This document shows positions 14,658 through 24,074 of a DNA stretch of 64,000 bases, piece after piece. Both the position numbers and the translations under genes were made by a program. Origin of the DNA: Afipia sp. (GTDB taxonomy: Bacteria > Pseudomonadota > Alphaproteobacteria > Rhizobiales > Xanthobacteraceae); the NCBI GenBank assembly GCA_024707075.1, contig JANQAK010000003.1, forward strand, positions 2,046,001 to 2,110,000, read 5' to 3'. Position 1 is the first letter of the stretch. Each line of letters begins with the position of its first letter. Below the pieces are notes generated by a model that saw only the letters and a program-made list of their open reading frames with translations, was not told the origin of the DNA and did not search any database.

Positions 14658-16007
14658 ATGAAATACGCGACGCAAAGGGTCGCCTTTGCCTATTTCGCCT
14701 GCGCCATGATCCTGTTCGGCGTTCAGATCATCGTTGGGGCATTGGCCGGGACAGTTTACGTGCTCCCGAATTTTCTCGCCAATATCCTACCCTTCAACGT
14801 GCTGCGGATGATCCACACCAACGCATTGATTGTGTGGCTGCTGATGGGATTCTTCGGAGCCGGCTACTATCTCATTCCGGAGGAAGCCGAACGGGATATC
14901 GAAAGTCCGCTCCTCGCCTATGTGCAGCTCGCGCTCCTGATGTTCGGAGCTCTCGCGGCCGTGGTCGGATACGTGTTCGGCATCCACGAAGGCCGAGAGT
15001 TTCTGGAGCAACCGCTCTGGATCAAGGCGGCGATCGTCGTCGTCGCTCTGATTTTTCTCTACAACGTGTCGATGACGATTCTGAAGGGGCGCAAGACCGC
15101 GATCGGCAATGTCCTGTTGCTTGGCATGTGGGGCATCGCCGTGTTCTGGCTGTTCGCGTTCTTCAATCCGGCCAACGTCGCGCTCGACAAGATCTACTGG
15201 TGGTACGTCGTCCATCTCTGGGTCGAAGGTGTGTGGGAACTGGTGATGGCCTCCATTCTCGCCTTCCTGATGATCAAGATGACCGGCGTCGATCGTGAAG
15301 TGATCGAAAAGTGGCTCTATGCCATCGTCGGTCTGGCGCTGTTCTCGGGCCTGCTGGGAACCGGACACCATTACTACTGGATCGGCGCGCCGGGCTACTG
15401 GCAGTGGATCGGCAGCATCTTCTCGACCTTCGAGATCGCGCCCTTCTTCGCCATGGTGATCTTCGCCTTCACGATGGTCTGGAAAGGCCGCCGCGACCAC
15501 CCCAACCGCGCCGCGATGCTGTGGTCGCTCGGCTGCACCGTCGGCGCTTTCTTCGGGGCCGGCATCTGGGGCTTCATGCACACCCTGTCTTTCGTGAACT
15601 ATTACAGCCACGGCACGCAAATCACCGCCGCGCACGGGCACCTCGCGTTCTTTGGCGCCTACGTCATGCTGAACCTCGCGATGATCACTTACGCCATGCC
15701 CTATCTGCGCAACCGGAAGCCCTACAATCAGGTGCTCAACATGTGGAGCTTCTGGATCATGAGCTCCGCCATGGCGTTCATGACCTTCACGCTGACCTTT
15801 GCAGGCGTGGTGCAGGTCCATCTGCAACGCGTGCTCGGCATGGGCTACATGGAAGTGCAGGAGCAACTGGCACTGTTCTACTGGATGCGGCTTGGCTCCG
15901 GCGTGTTCGTCCTCGTGTCCGTTCTTCTCTTCATCTACTCGATCTTTGGGCCGGCACGGGAAGAGGCGCCTGCACATCTCGCGATGCCATTGCAGTCGGC
16001 CGAGTAG
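14658..16007 (+). CDS. norB: nitric oxide reductase catalytic subunit, cytochrome b-type
   Basis: A 449-residue, twelve-helix haem-copper-family protein that reduces 2 NO to N2O. Ligand-bearing segments are visible: MIHTNALIVWLL in helix II, VVHLWVEGVWELVM (FeB histidine with the NorB-specific glutamate), GHHYYWIGAPGYW (FeB histidines) and AAHGHLAFFGAYVML with the haem ligands further on. GGAG precedes the ATG. The length is typical of the short cNOR type. Co-transcribed with norC, norQ and norD. Confidence 0.96.
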   Translation: MKYATQRVAFAYFACAMILFGVQIIVGALAGTVYVLPNFLANILPFNVLRMIHTNALIVWLLMGFFGAGYYLIPEEAERDIESPLLAYVQLALLMFGALAAVVGYVFGIHEGREFLEQPLWIKAAIVVVALIFLYNVSMTILKGRKTAIGNVLLLGMWGIAVFWLFAFFNPANVALDKIYWWYVVHLWVEGVWELVMASILAFLMIKMTGVDREVIEKWLYAIVGLALFSGLLGTGHHYYWIGAPGYWQWIGSIFSTFEIAPFFAMVIFAFTMVWKGRRDHPNRAAMLWSLGCTVGAFFGAGIWGFMHTLSFVNYYSHGTQITAAHGHLAFFGAYVMLNLAMITYAMPYLRNRKPYNQVLNMWSFWIMSSAMAFMTFTLTFAGVVQVHLQRVLGMGYMEVQEQLALFYWMRLGSGVFVLVSVLLFIYSIFGPAREEAPAHLAMPLQSAE

Positions 16008-16051
16008 ACGCGGAGAGATGAGAACTCATCTCTGTCGCAGGAGTACAATGT

Positions 16052-16861
16052 ATGTTGAAAAACGCCGGCATCGCGGCGGATGCGCGCGACATTCCGTTCT
16101 ATGCACCGACAGGGGCGGAATGCGCGATCTTCGAGCATGCCTATCGCAATCAGTTGCCGCTTCTCCTGAAGGGGCCGACCGGTTGCGGCAAGACGCGCTT
16201 CGTCGCCCATATGGCGGCGCGGCTCGGTCGGCCGCTTTATACGGTGTCCTGCCATGACGACCTCACCGCCGCCGACCTGACCGGACGCTATCTTCTGAAA
16301 GGCGGTGATACCGTCTGGGCGGACGGCCCCCTCACCCGTGCGGTGCGGGAAGGTGCAATCTGCTATCTCGACGAAGTCGTCGAAGCGCGCAAGGACGTGA
16401 CGGTCGTTCTGCACCCGGTCACGGACGATCGGCGCACACTGCCGCTTGAGCGCACCGGCGAATTGATCGAGGCGCCGCCCGAGTTCATGCTCGTGGCTTC
16501 GTATAATCCCGGCTACCAGAACGTCCTGAAAACGTTGAAGCCGAGCACACGGCAGCGCTTTCTGTCCATGGAGTTCGGTTTCCCGACGCTGGAAGCCGAA
16601 GCCGCGATCGTCTCTCACGAAAGTGGCCTGCCGCAAGACCGATGCATTCCTCTGGTCAAGGTCGCCCGGGCGTTGCGTGGCCTGAAGGGACAAGACATCG
16701 AGGAAGGCGCTTCGACGCGGCTTGTGGTCTACTGCGCCGTGCTGATCCGTGACGGGGTCGATTACGACACGGCGTTACGCGTCGCCCTGATCGAACCGCT
16801 GTCCGACGACCTGGAAATTCTGGATGGATTGAAGCGCGTCGCGCAGATCGCATTGGGGTAG
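16052..16861 (+). CDS. norQ: NorQ/CbbQ-type AAA+ ATPase
   Basis: A 269-residue MoxR-class AAA+ ATPase. Walker A is GPTGCGKTR (about residues 45-53), Walker B is CYLDEVVEA, and sensor 1 is in LVASYNPGYQ. The C-terminal CbbQ domain follows. Together with NorD, NorQ acts as a chaperone that inserts the non-haem iron FeB into NorB. ATG 16052 has AGGAG nine bases upstream. It sits 44 bases after norB and 8 bases before norD. Confidence 0.94.
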   Translation: MLKNAGIAADARDIPFYAPTGAECAIFEHAYRNQLPLLLKGPTGCGKTRFVAHMAARLGRPLYTVSCHDDLTAADLTGRYLLKGGDTVWADGPLTRAVREGAICYLDEVVEARKDVTVVLHPVTDDRRTLPLERTGELIEAPPEFMLVASYNPGYQNVLKTLKPSTRQRFLSMEFGFPTLEAEAAIVSHESGLPQDRCIPLVKVARALRGLKGQDIEEGASTRLVVYCAVLIRDGVDYDTALRVALIEPLSDDLEILDGLKRVAQIALG

Positions 16862-16869
16862 CCGGTCCA

Positions 16870-18774
16870 ATGTCGCTCTTCGAGCCGGAAGAAACAATCG
16901 GGCGATACTGGCATCGCCTGATCGGCTCATCTCGCAGCTATCGCAGTTATCCCGACGCAGCCGTGACGCTTGAGAGCATGCGCACCCGTATCGGACTGCT
17001 GTTCCGGGCGTTCGGAGGCGACGGCGCCATTCGCATTGTGGCCGGCGCCGCGACCCATTCGGGACACCGGTTGAGTCTCAAGCAGGCCATAGGTCTCGGC
17101 GCGGAAACGCTGGAACGCCCGACGCTGGATACGAGCACGTTGCGCCTGCCGGCACAGATTGATCTGTTTCCCGACGCGCAGGACAACGAGGCACTCTACG
17201 AATGGCTGGCGGCCTGGTTCGCGCATGCCACAGCGCCTCATCACGACAGCGATCCGCTGCGCAACGATCTCCACCGCCTGCGGGCGGCGACACAAACAAC
17301 ACGCGCGGCACTGGCCGCATGGCCTGGCCTCGCGCCGATCTACACGCGATTGCGAACCGCAACGCTGCAAGTGAGACCAAAACGCAGACTGCCCGCAGCG
17401 GAGGCCGAGATCGAGGCAGCCATCATCGGCCTGCTGAGCGCGAGCACATCGGACGCGGCCGGGATACTGCAAGCGATCGTCGGGGATTCCGAATTCGGGA
17501 CGCTTGTCGCGCCGCGCGGCTACCGGACATGGCTGCCGGTTCCGATGTGGGGCGAGATCACCGTGGATGCTTCCAGCGCGCCCGAAACGGAAACCGATGA
17601 TTCCGGCGGCGACGCGATCACGGCCGATGCGAAGCGCCGCACCGGCGTGAGAAAATCGACGGACCGCAGCGACAGAGGCGATCCGCTGATGCTGCATCGC
17701 TTCGAAACCATCTTCAGCCTTGCCGAAATGATCAACGTCAACCGCGAGGTCGAGGATGACGACGAGGAGTCCGCCCGCCAAGCTGCGGAAGACACGCCGG
17801 AGCTGACAATCGGCTCGAACAAGAAGCGGCCAGCAACGCGCTTGAAAATGGACCTCGATCTGGCACCCCGCGAAGCCGAAACGACGCCCCTCGTCGCGGA
17901 GCGCGTTTATCCGGAATGGGACTGGAAGCGACGGGCCTATCGCCGCGACTATTGCCGGGTGATCGCCGGCCCCGCGCCGGAAGAAGGTGAGGACTGGTCC
18001 GCGGATCCGGTCACGCAGCGGAATATTCGTTACGTGCGCCGCCAGTTCGAAGCGTTGCGGCCGCGTCGGCAGACGATCCATGCCCAGCCCGATGGCGACG
18101 ATCTCGATCTGTCCATGCTGGTCAGGAATATCGCGGACCGCCGCGCTGGCGAAGCAGGAACGGATCGCGTCTTCATTGACGCACGGCCGGCGGCGCGCGA
18201 TCTCTCGCTCGCTGTCCTGATGGATGTTTCGCTGTCAACAGATGCATGGATGCAGGATCGCCGGGTTCTCGATGTCGAGAAAGGCGCGCTGCTCGCGCTG
18301 ACACATGGGCTCACCGCCTGCGGCGACGAGCATGCCATCTATACTTTCACGTCGCGACGCCGCACCAGCGTGACGGTCTCGACCGTCAAGGAGTTCGACG
18401 AGCCTCTGAACCAGCGGATCATTCGCAGGATCGAGGCATTGAAGCCCGGACAATACACGCGGATCGGCGCCGCCGTCCGCCATGTCACCGTGGAACTGGC
18501 ACAGCGGCCGCATCGGCACCGGTTGCTGCTGCTGCTGACTGACGGAAAGCCAAATGATATCGATCACTATGAAGGCCGCTACGGCATCGAGGATACCCGA
18601 ATGGCTATTCGCGAAGCACGGAAGGCCGGCTTGCGGGTGTTCGGCGTCACCATCGACGAGAACGCGCGCGATTACTTTCCTCATATCTTCGGGCGCGGCG
18701 CTTACGCGATCGTCCGGGACATAACACGGCTTCCCGCGGCCTTGCCAGCCATCTATCGCCAGATCACAACATGA
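16870..18774 (+). CDS. norD: NorD, von Willebrand factor A-domain activation protein
   Basis: A 634-residue cytoplasmic protein. The C-terminal ~200 residues form a VWA domain with the MIDAS motif DVSLS (in VLMDVSLSTDAWMQD). The middle is acidic and low in complexity (a DDDEES stretch). NorD partners NorQ ATPase in activating NorB. This is the last gene of norCBQD and is convergent with nirV. Confidence 0.93.
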   Translation: MSLFEPEETIGRYWHRLIGSSRSYRSYPDAAVTLESMRTRIGLLFRAFGGDGAIRIVAGAATHSGHRLSLKQAIGLGAETLERPTLDTSTLRLPAQIDLFPDAQDNEALYEWLAAWFAHATAPHHDSDPLRNDLHRLRAATQTTRAALAAWPGLAPIYTRLRTATLQVRPKRRLPAAEAEIEAAIIGLLSASTSDAAGILQAIVGDSEFGTLVAPRGYRTWLPVPMWGEITVDASSAPETETDDSGGDAITADAKRRTGVRKSTDRSDRGDPLMLHRFETIFSLAEMINVNREVEDDDEESARQAAEDTPELTIGSNKKRPATRLKMDLDLAPREAETTPLVAERVYPEWDWKRRAYRRDYCRVIAGPAPEEGEDWSADPVTQRNIRYVRRQFEALRPRRQTIHAQPDGDDLDLSMLVRNIADRRAGEAGTDRVFIDARPAARDLSLAVLMDVSLSTDAWMQDRRVLDVEKGALLALTHGLTACGDEHAIYTFTSRRRTSVTVSTVKEFDEPLNQRIIRRIEALKPGQYTRIGAAVRHVTVELAQRPHRHRLLLLLTDGKPNDIDHYEGRYGIEDTRMAIREARKAGLRVFGVTIDENARDYFPHIFGRGAYAIVRDITRLPAALPAIYRQITT

Positions 18775-18858
18775 TATACGCCTTGCGCGAATAAGCGCGC
18801 TTGCGAGTCCATCTTTCGCATTTAAGACGGCGAGACAGGCACCGAACTGCAAGTTTCG

Positions 18859-19764
18859 CTAGACAGCCAGCTTCAATTGCCTGAGCGCGCGCGTCACCAT
18901 GCGTCTCAGCCACGATCCATCCTCCCGGACCAAGCGAAAACCCAGATTGTCGGGCGGCGTTCCGGTGCTACAGCCGCCGCCCCGCGCATCGCGGATAAAC
19001 GAACTGACATAGCTCCGATGCGCGCCTTCAACCACGCGCACACCGCAGTTTGTCGCAGCTTCCCCGACGGGACGATTTTGAGAGTCGAGATTGTGCCGGA
19101 TGAAGCAGGTGTCGGTCCATTCCCAGACATTCCCTGCGAGATCCAGCAAGCCGTGCTCGTTGGTGCCAAAGCTGCCGATTGCGCGTGGCGTAACGTCGCC
19201 ATTACGCTCGCGCGCGGATTCCTGCTCATACTTCGCAAGCCAGCGCTGGCTGAAGTCGGTTGTATCAGTCTCGATCGCATCGTCCTTGGCGCGCGTTCCG
19301 GCGGCAAAGACCCACTCCTCATCCGTCGGCAGACGCCAGACTTCACCGGTCTTGCCGGACAGCCATTGCGCATATGCGGCGGCATCTTCCCAACTGACTC
19401 CGGCAACCGGAACGTTGGATCGTAACGGAGCGGACTGCCCGGTCGACCGGCAAGCGCCATCCTGCACGCAGCGGCCGAACTCCGCTTCGCTCACCTGTGT
19501 CTTCATGATGACCAAGGAGACCGGAAGTTGCTGCCGCACCAGCGGCGCGTTCACCGGCATCCGGTCGCGGCTGAAATCGCCTGCGATACGATATGAGAAC
19601 TCTACAGGCGCAATCGTGACGGTTTCGATCGCGGCAACCGGCTGCCCGCCATCGTCATGAAAAGCCAGAGGCACCCCGGCGACGGCCACCGGCAGAAACG
19701 AAGCCAATCCGATCTTGAGAAGAGCCTTCGTCGGAAGCAGTGTAATCATGGCATCGAGCCCCAA
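18859..19764 (-). CDS. nirV: NirV, formylglycine-generating-enzyme (SUMF1) family protein
   Basis: A 301-residue protein with an N-terminal membrane anchor or signal (LLKIGLASFLPVAVAGVPLAF) and a SUMF1-type domain (about residues 60-285). Family landmarks are VAGVSWEDAAAYAQWL, RLPTDEEWVFAAG, LDLAGNVWEWTD and DNLGFRLVRE. In Rhodobacter-type denitrifiers nirV follows nirK in one operon; here it starts 45 bases after the nirK stop, with a hairpin between. The exact function is unknown and nirV is not known to be required for nitrite reduction. Confidence 0.9.
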   Translation of the reverse strand: MGLDAMITLLPTKALLKIGLASFLPVAVAGVPLAFHDDGGQPVAAIETVTIAPVEFSYRIAGDFSRDRMPVNAPLVRQQLPVSLVIMKTQVSEAEFGRCVQDGACRSTGQSAPLRSNVPVAGVSWEDAAAYAQWLSGKTGEVWRLPTDEEWVFAAGTRAKDDAIETDTTDFSQRWLAKYEQESARERNGDVTPRAIGSFGTNEHGLLDLAGNVWEWTDTCFIRHNLDSQNRPVGEAATNCGVRVVEGAHRSYVSSFIRDARGGGCSTGTPPDNLGFRLVREDGSWLRRMVTRALRQLKLAV

Positions 19765-19772
19765 TCGGCAGC

Positions 19773-19790
19773 TTCCCGCAGCAGCGGGAA
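19773..19790 (-). terminator. hairpin between nirK and nirV
   Basis: Perfect 7-bp stem TTCCCGC/GCGGGAA with a 4-base loop lies in the 45-base gap between the nirK stop and the nirV start. No U-tract follows, so it is more likely an attenuating or mRNA-stabilising hairpin than a full terminator. Confidence 0.4.
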
Positions 19791-19809
19791 ACTGCCTGCC
19801 TTCGTCGCT

Positions 19810-20941
19810 CTATTGGATGCGGCCTTGAGTCCCCTGCAAGGCTCCGAGCTTGTCGCCCGGCTTAATCGGGGACGGCGGCTGAACCTGCTTCATCAGATCA
19901 TCATCCCACTTGCCGTCGACCTTGAAGTGCGCGGTCGCGCCAAGTTCCACCGCCTCGATCAGGTTGTGATTGACATAGGCGTAGATACCCGGCTGCCGGA
20001 ACGTGTAGAACGCCGCACCCGCCGAACCTCCGCGAATGAACCACGTCTCAAGATCCTTCTCCGGACGGTTGGAGAACTTGCCCGTCTCCCACACATAGTC
20101 GCCGTGCCCTCCGATCAGATGAGGCCGCGTGTCCCGGTTCGCCTGGGAGTGGATAATCAGCACCTTCTCGCCGACCTTGGCCTGAAGGGCATTCTTGCCC
20201 GTGAGCGCGTCGACCCGCCCGTTAAAGACTTCATGGGTGGGGATCAGCTTGCGCATCACCTCAAGCGTGTCCGGATAGGAATCGCCCGCCGACGCATAGG
20301 TCTTGAACTTGCCCTTCTCGTCGCGCGGTACATAAAAATCCTGCTCGCCGATGTAGAACGCCGTGTCATAGCGCAAAGGCTTTCCGGTATCGTCCTTCAA
20401 CCCGTCGCGCGGCAGCACCATGATGGCGCCATTCATGCCGGAAACGACGTGCCATGGAATCATCGGCCCGCCGGGCGCACAGTGATAGACAAACACGCCG
20501 GCACGAGTCGCCTTCCAGCGCAACACCACCTGCTCGCCGGGATTGATCAGCGTCAACGCACCACCGCCGAGCGCACCGGTCGACGAATGGAAGTCGATAT
20601 TGTGCGCCAAGGTGTTGGTGCCGGGGTTGACCAGCGTCAGCTCGACATAGTCGCCCTGATGCACCACCATCATCGGGCCTGGCACCGAGCCGTTGAAGGT
20701 CATGGCATGAATTTTAGTTCCATCATTGTCGATGACCAGTTCCTTTTTCCTCAACCGTCATCTTGAACTGGATGACGCTGGGAGGAGCCTTGGTCGCCTG
20801 CTCATGCGCATGGATGAAAGGCGGCGCAACCAGATCGACCTTGACGCGCGGCAGGGACGACAAATCTTCCGCCAATGCCGGCGCGGTCATGAGAAGCGCC
20901 GACACGGCAGCGCACACAAGCATGTTACGGCGGGTGAACAT
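19810..20941 (-). pseudogene. nirK: copper nitrite reductase, interrupted by one frameshift as read
   Basis: Reduces nitrite to NO in the periplasm. The first frame gives a signal peptide ([18 protein letters not shown]) and runs to FKMTVEEK. The second frame resumes at [20 protein letters not shown] and reads to the normal end. Removing one A from the A5 run at 20744-20748 restores a 376-residue protein. All copper ligands are intact: [23 protein letters not shown] (type 1) and NHNLIEA with the two others (type 2). The catalytic Asp (NIDFH) and His (IGGHGDYVW) are present. ATG 20941 has GGAGG upstream. Either a sequencing error or a recent inactivation; the preserved second half argues for error or very recent loss. 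Confidence 0.88.
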
Positions 20942-21012
20942 GATAACCTCCATCTGACGTGGCATTCCTTGAATCCCACGCTGGACAATTCCCCCAAAAG
21001 CCGCCGCCCTCT

Positions 21013-21026
21013 TTGTGGAGCGACAA
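21013..21026 (-). promoter_or_regulatory. Nnr/FNR-type site upstream of nirK
   Basis: TTGTGGAGCGACAA fits TTG-N8-CAA. Its centre is 78 bases upstream of the nirK ATG, almost the same distance as the site before pseudoazurin. This fits activation of nirKV by an NO-responsive FNR-like regulator. Confidence 0.6.
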
Positions 21027-21199
21027 ATTCAGCGGATTAAGAGGACCGGACGCCACATGCGCAGCTACATCGATAGGCCGCGACCAAATTAGAATTGCTC
21101 GCATCAGATGCGTTTATTGATCCCACACAAACTTTTCGACGAATGACGAACATGGTTTTCCGCCGGCGCGAGCGGCAGGTTGCAGCCTATGCGTCCGCA

Positions 21200-21473
21200 C
21201 GGCTTTCGTCGCAGCCTCGTTGCCCACCTCGTCCACATTCCTGGCGATGCCCAGCCTGGCTCATGATGGAAAATTGCTCGAGCATCAGCCGGCCGAGGTC
21301 TGTCAAGTGCGTCAGGTGCCGCTCGCGCCGGAAAAGTTGCCCGCCCAGTTCTTCCTCCAGCTGCCGGATTCCGCGGCTGAGTGAGGGCACGCTCACACCG
21401 CACTGCTCCGCGGCGCGCGTGAAATTCAGCGTCTCCCCGCTTTGAGGAAGTAGCGTATCTGGTGCATTTCCAT
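21200..21473 (-). pseudogene. remnant of a LysR-type regulator, DNA-binding domain only
   Basis: From ATG 21473 the minus strand reads MEMHQIRYFL, the classic LysR start. It shifts frame at the G4 run (21435-21438) and continues TLNFTRAAEQCGVSVPSLSR and RGIRQLEEELGGQLFRRE, a complete winged-helix domain. The frame then degrades after LEQFSIMS, and the ~200-residue effector domain is gone. The helix-turn-helix is well preserved, but with a frameshift and truncation the gene is not functional. Confidence 0.75.
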
Positions 21474-21508
21474 GATCAGCCCCCGATCGGCCCAAAGGAT
21501 GGCTCCGC

Positions 21509-21657
21509 CAGATTTTAAGCGCATTGATGGACGCATCGCCAGCCCGGTCGAGTATCCGCTGGCGTCAAATCAGCATGTGAAGGTCGGGCAGGTTCTCACC
21601 ATCGTCGACCGGCGCGCCGAGCTTGAGCCTCGACCCTCTCCGCCATGGACGGCGTAG
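21509..21657 (+). pseudogene. possible HlyD/EmrA membrane-fusion protein fragment
   Basis: A short stretch reads DGRIASPVEYPLASNQHVKV then GQVLTIVDRR, which resembles the lipoyl-like hairpin of HlyD/EmrA efflux adaptors. A further downstream frame gives ATQAALNAYVANERL, similar to the following coiled coil. No start, no membrane anchor and no C-terminal part are present. It is next to a divergent LysR remnant, as intact efflux operons often are. Evidence is limited to this resemblance. Confidence 0.35.
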
Positions 21658-21706
21658 ACGTCTGCAATTCCATCAACGCCAACGCCACCCAAGCGGCTCT
21701 GAATGC

Positions 21707-22510
21707 CTACGTGGCAAACGAGCGTTTGGGGCTCTTATGCAGTGTAACGACATCTACAACATCGCTTGCACGCGGGTAGAGTTCACGGACCATGGGATCG
21801 TGACCGGGAATGATGCGATCAGGATGCCCAGCAAGGCGCTCGACGTGCTTCCAGCCCTCGCACATCTCGCCGATGTTATAGAAGATCGGAAATGGATTCC
21901 CACGCTGCATGTTGCCGTAGAAATGCAATGCATCGGAAGCAAGCACCACGGGCCCGCGTTCGGTTCCCACGCGCACCACCTGAAGGCCATCGGAATGACC
22001 GCCGACGTGATGCAGCGTCACGCCCGGCGCAATTTCCCCGTCGCCGTCGTGGAACACAACGCGATCGCTGAACACATGACGAACCATCAGGGTCACATCC
22101 TCGGCGGAAAACGGATGGCGCAGCAGACCGTGACACATACAGCGTCCGGTCGCATAGCTCATCTCCCGATCCTGAAGATGAAATCTTGCGTTGGGAAAGC
22201 GATCGAGATTTCCGGCGTGATCGTAATGCAGATGCGTAATAACGACGTCGCGGATACTTTCGGGCGGTATGCCGAAATTTTGCAGTGCGTCGACGGGACT
22301 CACCGTAAGCGACCGTCCTCTTGCACTGGCTGCCGCTTCATTGAATCCAGTATCAACCAGAATATCGCCGCCCTTGCCTCGAATTAGCCAGACGTAAAAA
22401 TCGAGATCGGCGCCTTCGCTATGTTCATCAGCTATAAGATAGTTCTGATGAGGTCGCCGGCCAGTCATCGTTGCATAGCGCAGCGCAAACAGTTCGTGAT
22501 GATCGATCAA
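21707..22510 (-). CDS. metallo-beta-lactamase-fold hydrolase, N-acyl-homoserine-lactonase-like
   Basis: A 267-residue cytoplasmic protein. The metal site HLHYDHAG (HxHxDH) is at about residues 92-99, with the later histidine in VGGHSDG, the bridging Asp in LASDALHF and the last His in IIPGHDP. This is the pattern of the lactonase/glyoxalase II superfamily and is closest to AiiA-type lactonases. The physiological substrate may be a lactone or ester intermediate of the adjoining catabolic operon rather than a quorum signal. It is followed on the minus strand 51 bases upstream by an aldehyde dehydrogenase gene. Confidence 0.85.
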   Translation of the reverse strand: MIDHHELFALRYATMTGRRPHQNYLIADEHSEGADLDFYVWLIRGKGGDILVDTGFNEAAASARGRSLTVSPVDALQNFGIPPESIRDVVITHLHYDHAGNLDRFPNARFHLQDREMSYATGRCMCHGLLRHPFSAEDVTLMVRHVFSDRVVFHDGDGEIAPGVTLHHVGGHSDGLQVVRVGTERGPVVLASDALHFYGNMQRGNPFPIFYNIGEMCEGWKHVERLAGHPDRIIPGHDPMVRELYPRASDVVDVVTLHKSPKRSFAT

Positions 22511-22561
22511 TGGCGATCTCCCTCACCGGCGGGGAAGCGTAACCCGCGCCGCATCATCGTA

Positions 22562-24001
22562 CTAACTCGCCTGGCTGATGAACTTCGTGTTCTGGAACGC
22601 CTGAAGACCTTCGATTCCTCCCTCAAGGCCTACGCCACTGTCCTTGTGCCCGCCGAATGGCGTTTCCGGCAACGATACTTGCCAGTGGTTGAGAATGACG
22701 TTTCCGCTTTCGATCGCCTTCGCTATTGCATTCGCGCGCTTGAGATCGTTAGTCATGGCATATGCCGCAAGTCCGAAAGGCAGGCGATTTGCTAGAGTGA
22801 CCACCTCATCAAACGAACCGAACGGAGTCGTCGAGGCAAGCGGGCCGAACGGCTCGACATTGGCCGCCATCGACTCGTTGTCGATATCGACCAGCAACGT
22901 CGGCTGGAAAAAGAAACCCTGATTGCCGCATCGCCCACCACCAACAGCGACCTTGATGCCGCGCGCACGGGCATCGGCGACGAAGGTCTCCATTGCTTCG
23001 ACCCGCCGCGCATGGGCCAGCGGGCCCATGGTCGTCGCCGGATCGAAACCGTCGCCGACAGTAATCGCCTTGGCGGTCTCAGCAAATTTCTCCACGAAAC
23101 GATCATGGATCGATTCCTGGACGTAGAAGCGCGTCGGCGACGTACAAACCTGTCCGGAGTTTCGATACTTCGCGGTTGCCGCCGCCTTCGCGACCGCATC
23201 AACATTGACATCGTCAAAGACAACAACGGGGGCATGGCCTCCGAGTTCAAGGGTCATGCGCTTCATCCCTTGCACGGCCAGACCTGCGAGCCGCTTGCCG
23301 ACGACCGTCGAACCCGTGAAGGTAATTCCGCGAATGACGGGAGAGTCGATCAGCGTCTTCGAGATCAAGACAGGATCACCAAATACGATACTCAACACCC
23401 CGTCCGGCAATCCGGCCTCTATCAGAATCTTTCCGATGGCGAGCGCCGTGGCCGGCGTTTCCTCCGCCGGCTTGATGATGACGGAGCAACCAGCCGCGAG
23501 CGCGCCGCTAATCTTCCGGGATGGCGTGATTGTCGGGGCGTTCCAGGGCGAGAACGCCGCGATCGGCCCCACGGGCTCCTTGACCGCGATCTGATGAACA
23601 TTTTCAGCCCTCGAAGGAATCACGCGTCCGTATGCGCGCCGCCCTTCCTCGGCGTTCCACTCAAACATGCCTGCTGCCTGTTCGATCTCCATCCGCGCTT
23701 CCGCGATGGGCTTTCCCAGCTCCAGAGTGACGAGGGTAGCAAGATATTCCCGCCGTTCGCGCATCAAGTCTGCGGTACGCTTGAGAATCCGCGCGCGATC
23801 ATTCGCCGACATCCGTCGCCATACTGAAAACCCCTTGCCGGCGGCGGCAAGCGCTTCGTCGAGATCCGTCTTGGTTGCATGGGGCAGTTCAGCCAGAACG
23901 GCGCCGGTGGCCGGATTGTGAACTGGCATGGTCTTGCGACCGTCACCGCCAACCCAGCGACCGGCAATCAGCAACTCAAGCGCAGGATATTCGAAAGACA
24001 T
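22562..24001 (-). CDS. NAD(P)-dependent aldehyde dehydrogenase (succinate-semialdehyde dehydrogenase-like)
   Basis: A 479-residue member of the ALDH superfamily, oxidising an aldehyde to an acid. The general-base glutamate is in LELGGHAPVVVFDD, the catalytic cysteine in NSGQVCTSPTRFYV, and the cofactor loop in FTGSTVVGKRLAG. The signature PFGGHKDSGVGLEGG at the C-terminus is typical of SSADH-like enzymes. First of the minus-strand catabolic set ending with acyl-CoA dehydrogenase. A paralogue is at 46484-47908. Confidence 0.92.
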   Translation of the reverse strand: MSFEYPALELLIAGRWVGGDGRKTMPVHNPATGAVLAELPHATKTDLDEALAAAGKGFSVWRRMSANDRARILKRTADLMRERREYLATLVTLELGKPIAEARMEIEQAAGMFEWNAEEGRRAYGRVIPSRAENVHQIAVKEPVGPIAAFSPWNAPTITPSRKISGALAAGCSVIIKPAEETPATALAIGKILIEAGLPDGVLSIVFGDPVLISKTLIDSPVIRGITFTGSTVVGKRLAGLAVQGMKRMTLELGGHAPVVVFDDVNVDAVAKAAATAKYRNSGQVCTSPTRFYVQESIHDRFVEKFAETAKAITVGDGFDPATTMGPLAHARRVEAMETFVADARARGIKVAVGGGRCGNQGFFFQPTLLVDIDNESMAANVEPFGPLASTTPFGSFDEVVTLANRLPFGLAAYAMTNDLKRANAIAKAIESGNVILNHWQVSLPETPFGGHKDSGVGLEGGIEGLQAFQNTKFISQAS

Positions 24002-24074
24002 TTACGTCTCCTATGCGGAATTAGATATTGGATTTGAAAAGCGAGCGCGGCACGAATACCGCCACAGCAGTCCA

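Noticed and set aside
14787-15977. 396-aa antisense ORF across norB
   Set aside because: Extremely His/Glu/Gln-rich composition is typical of the complement of a membrane protein gene; norB is clear.
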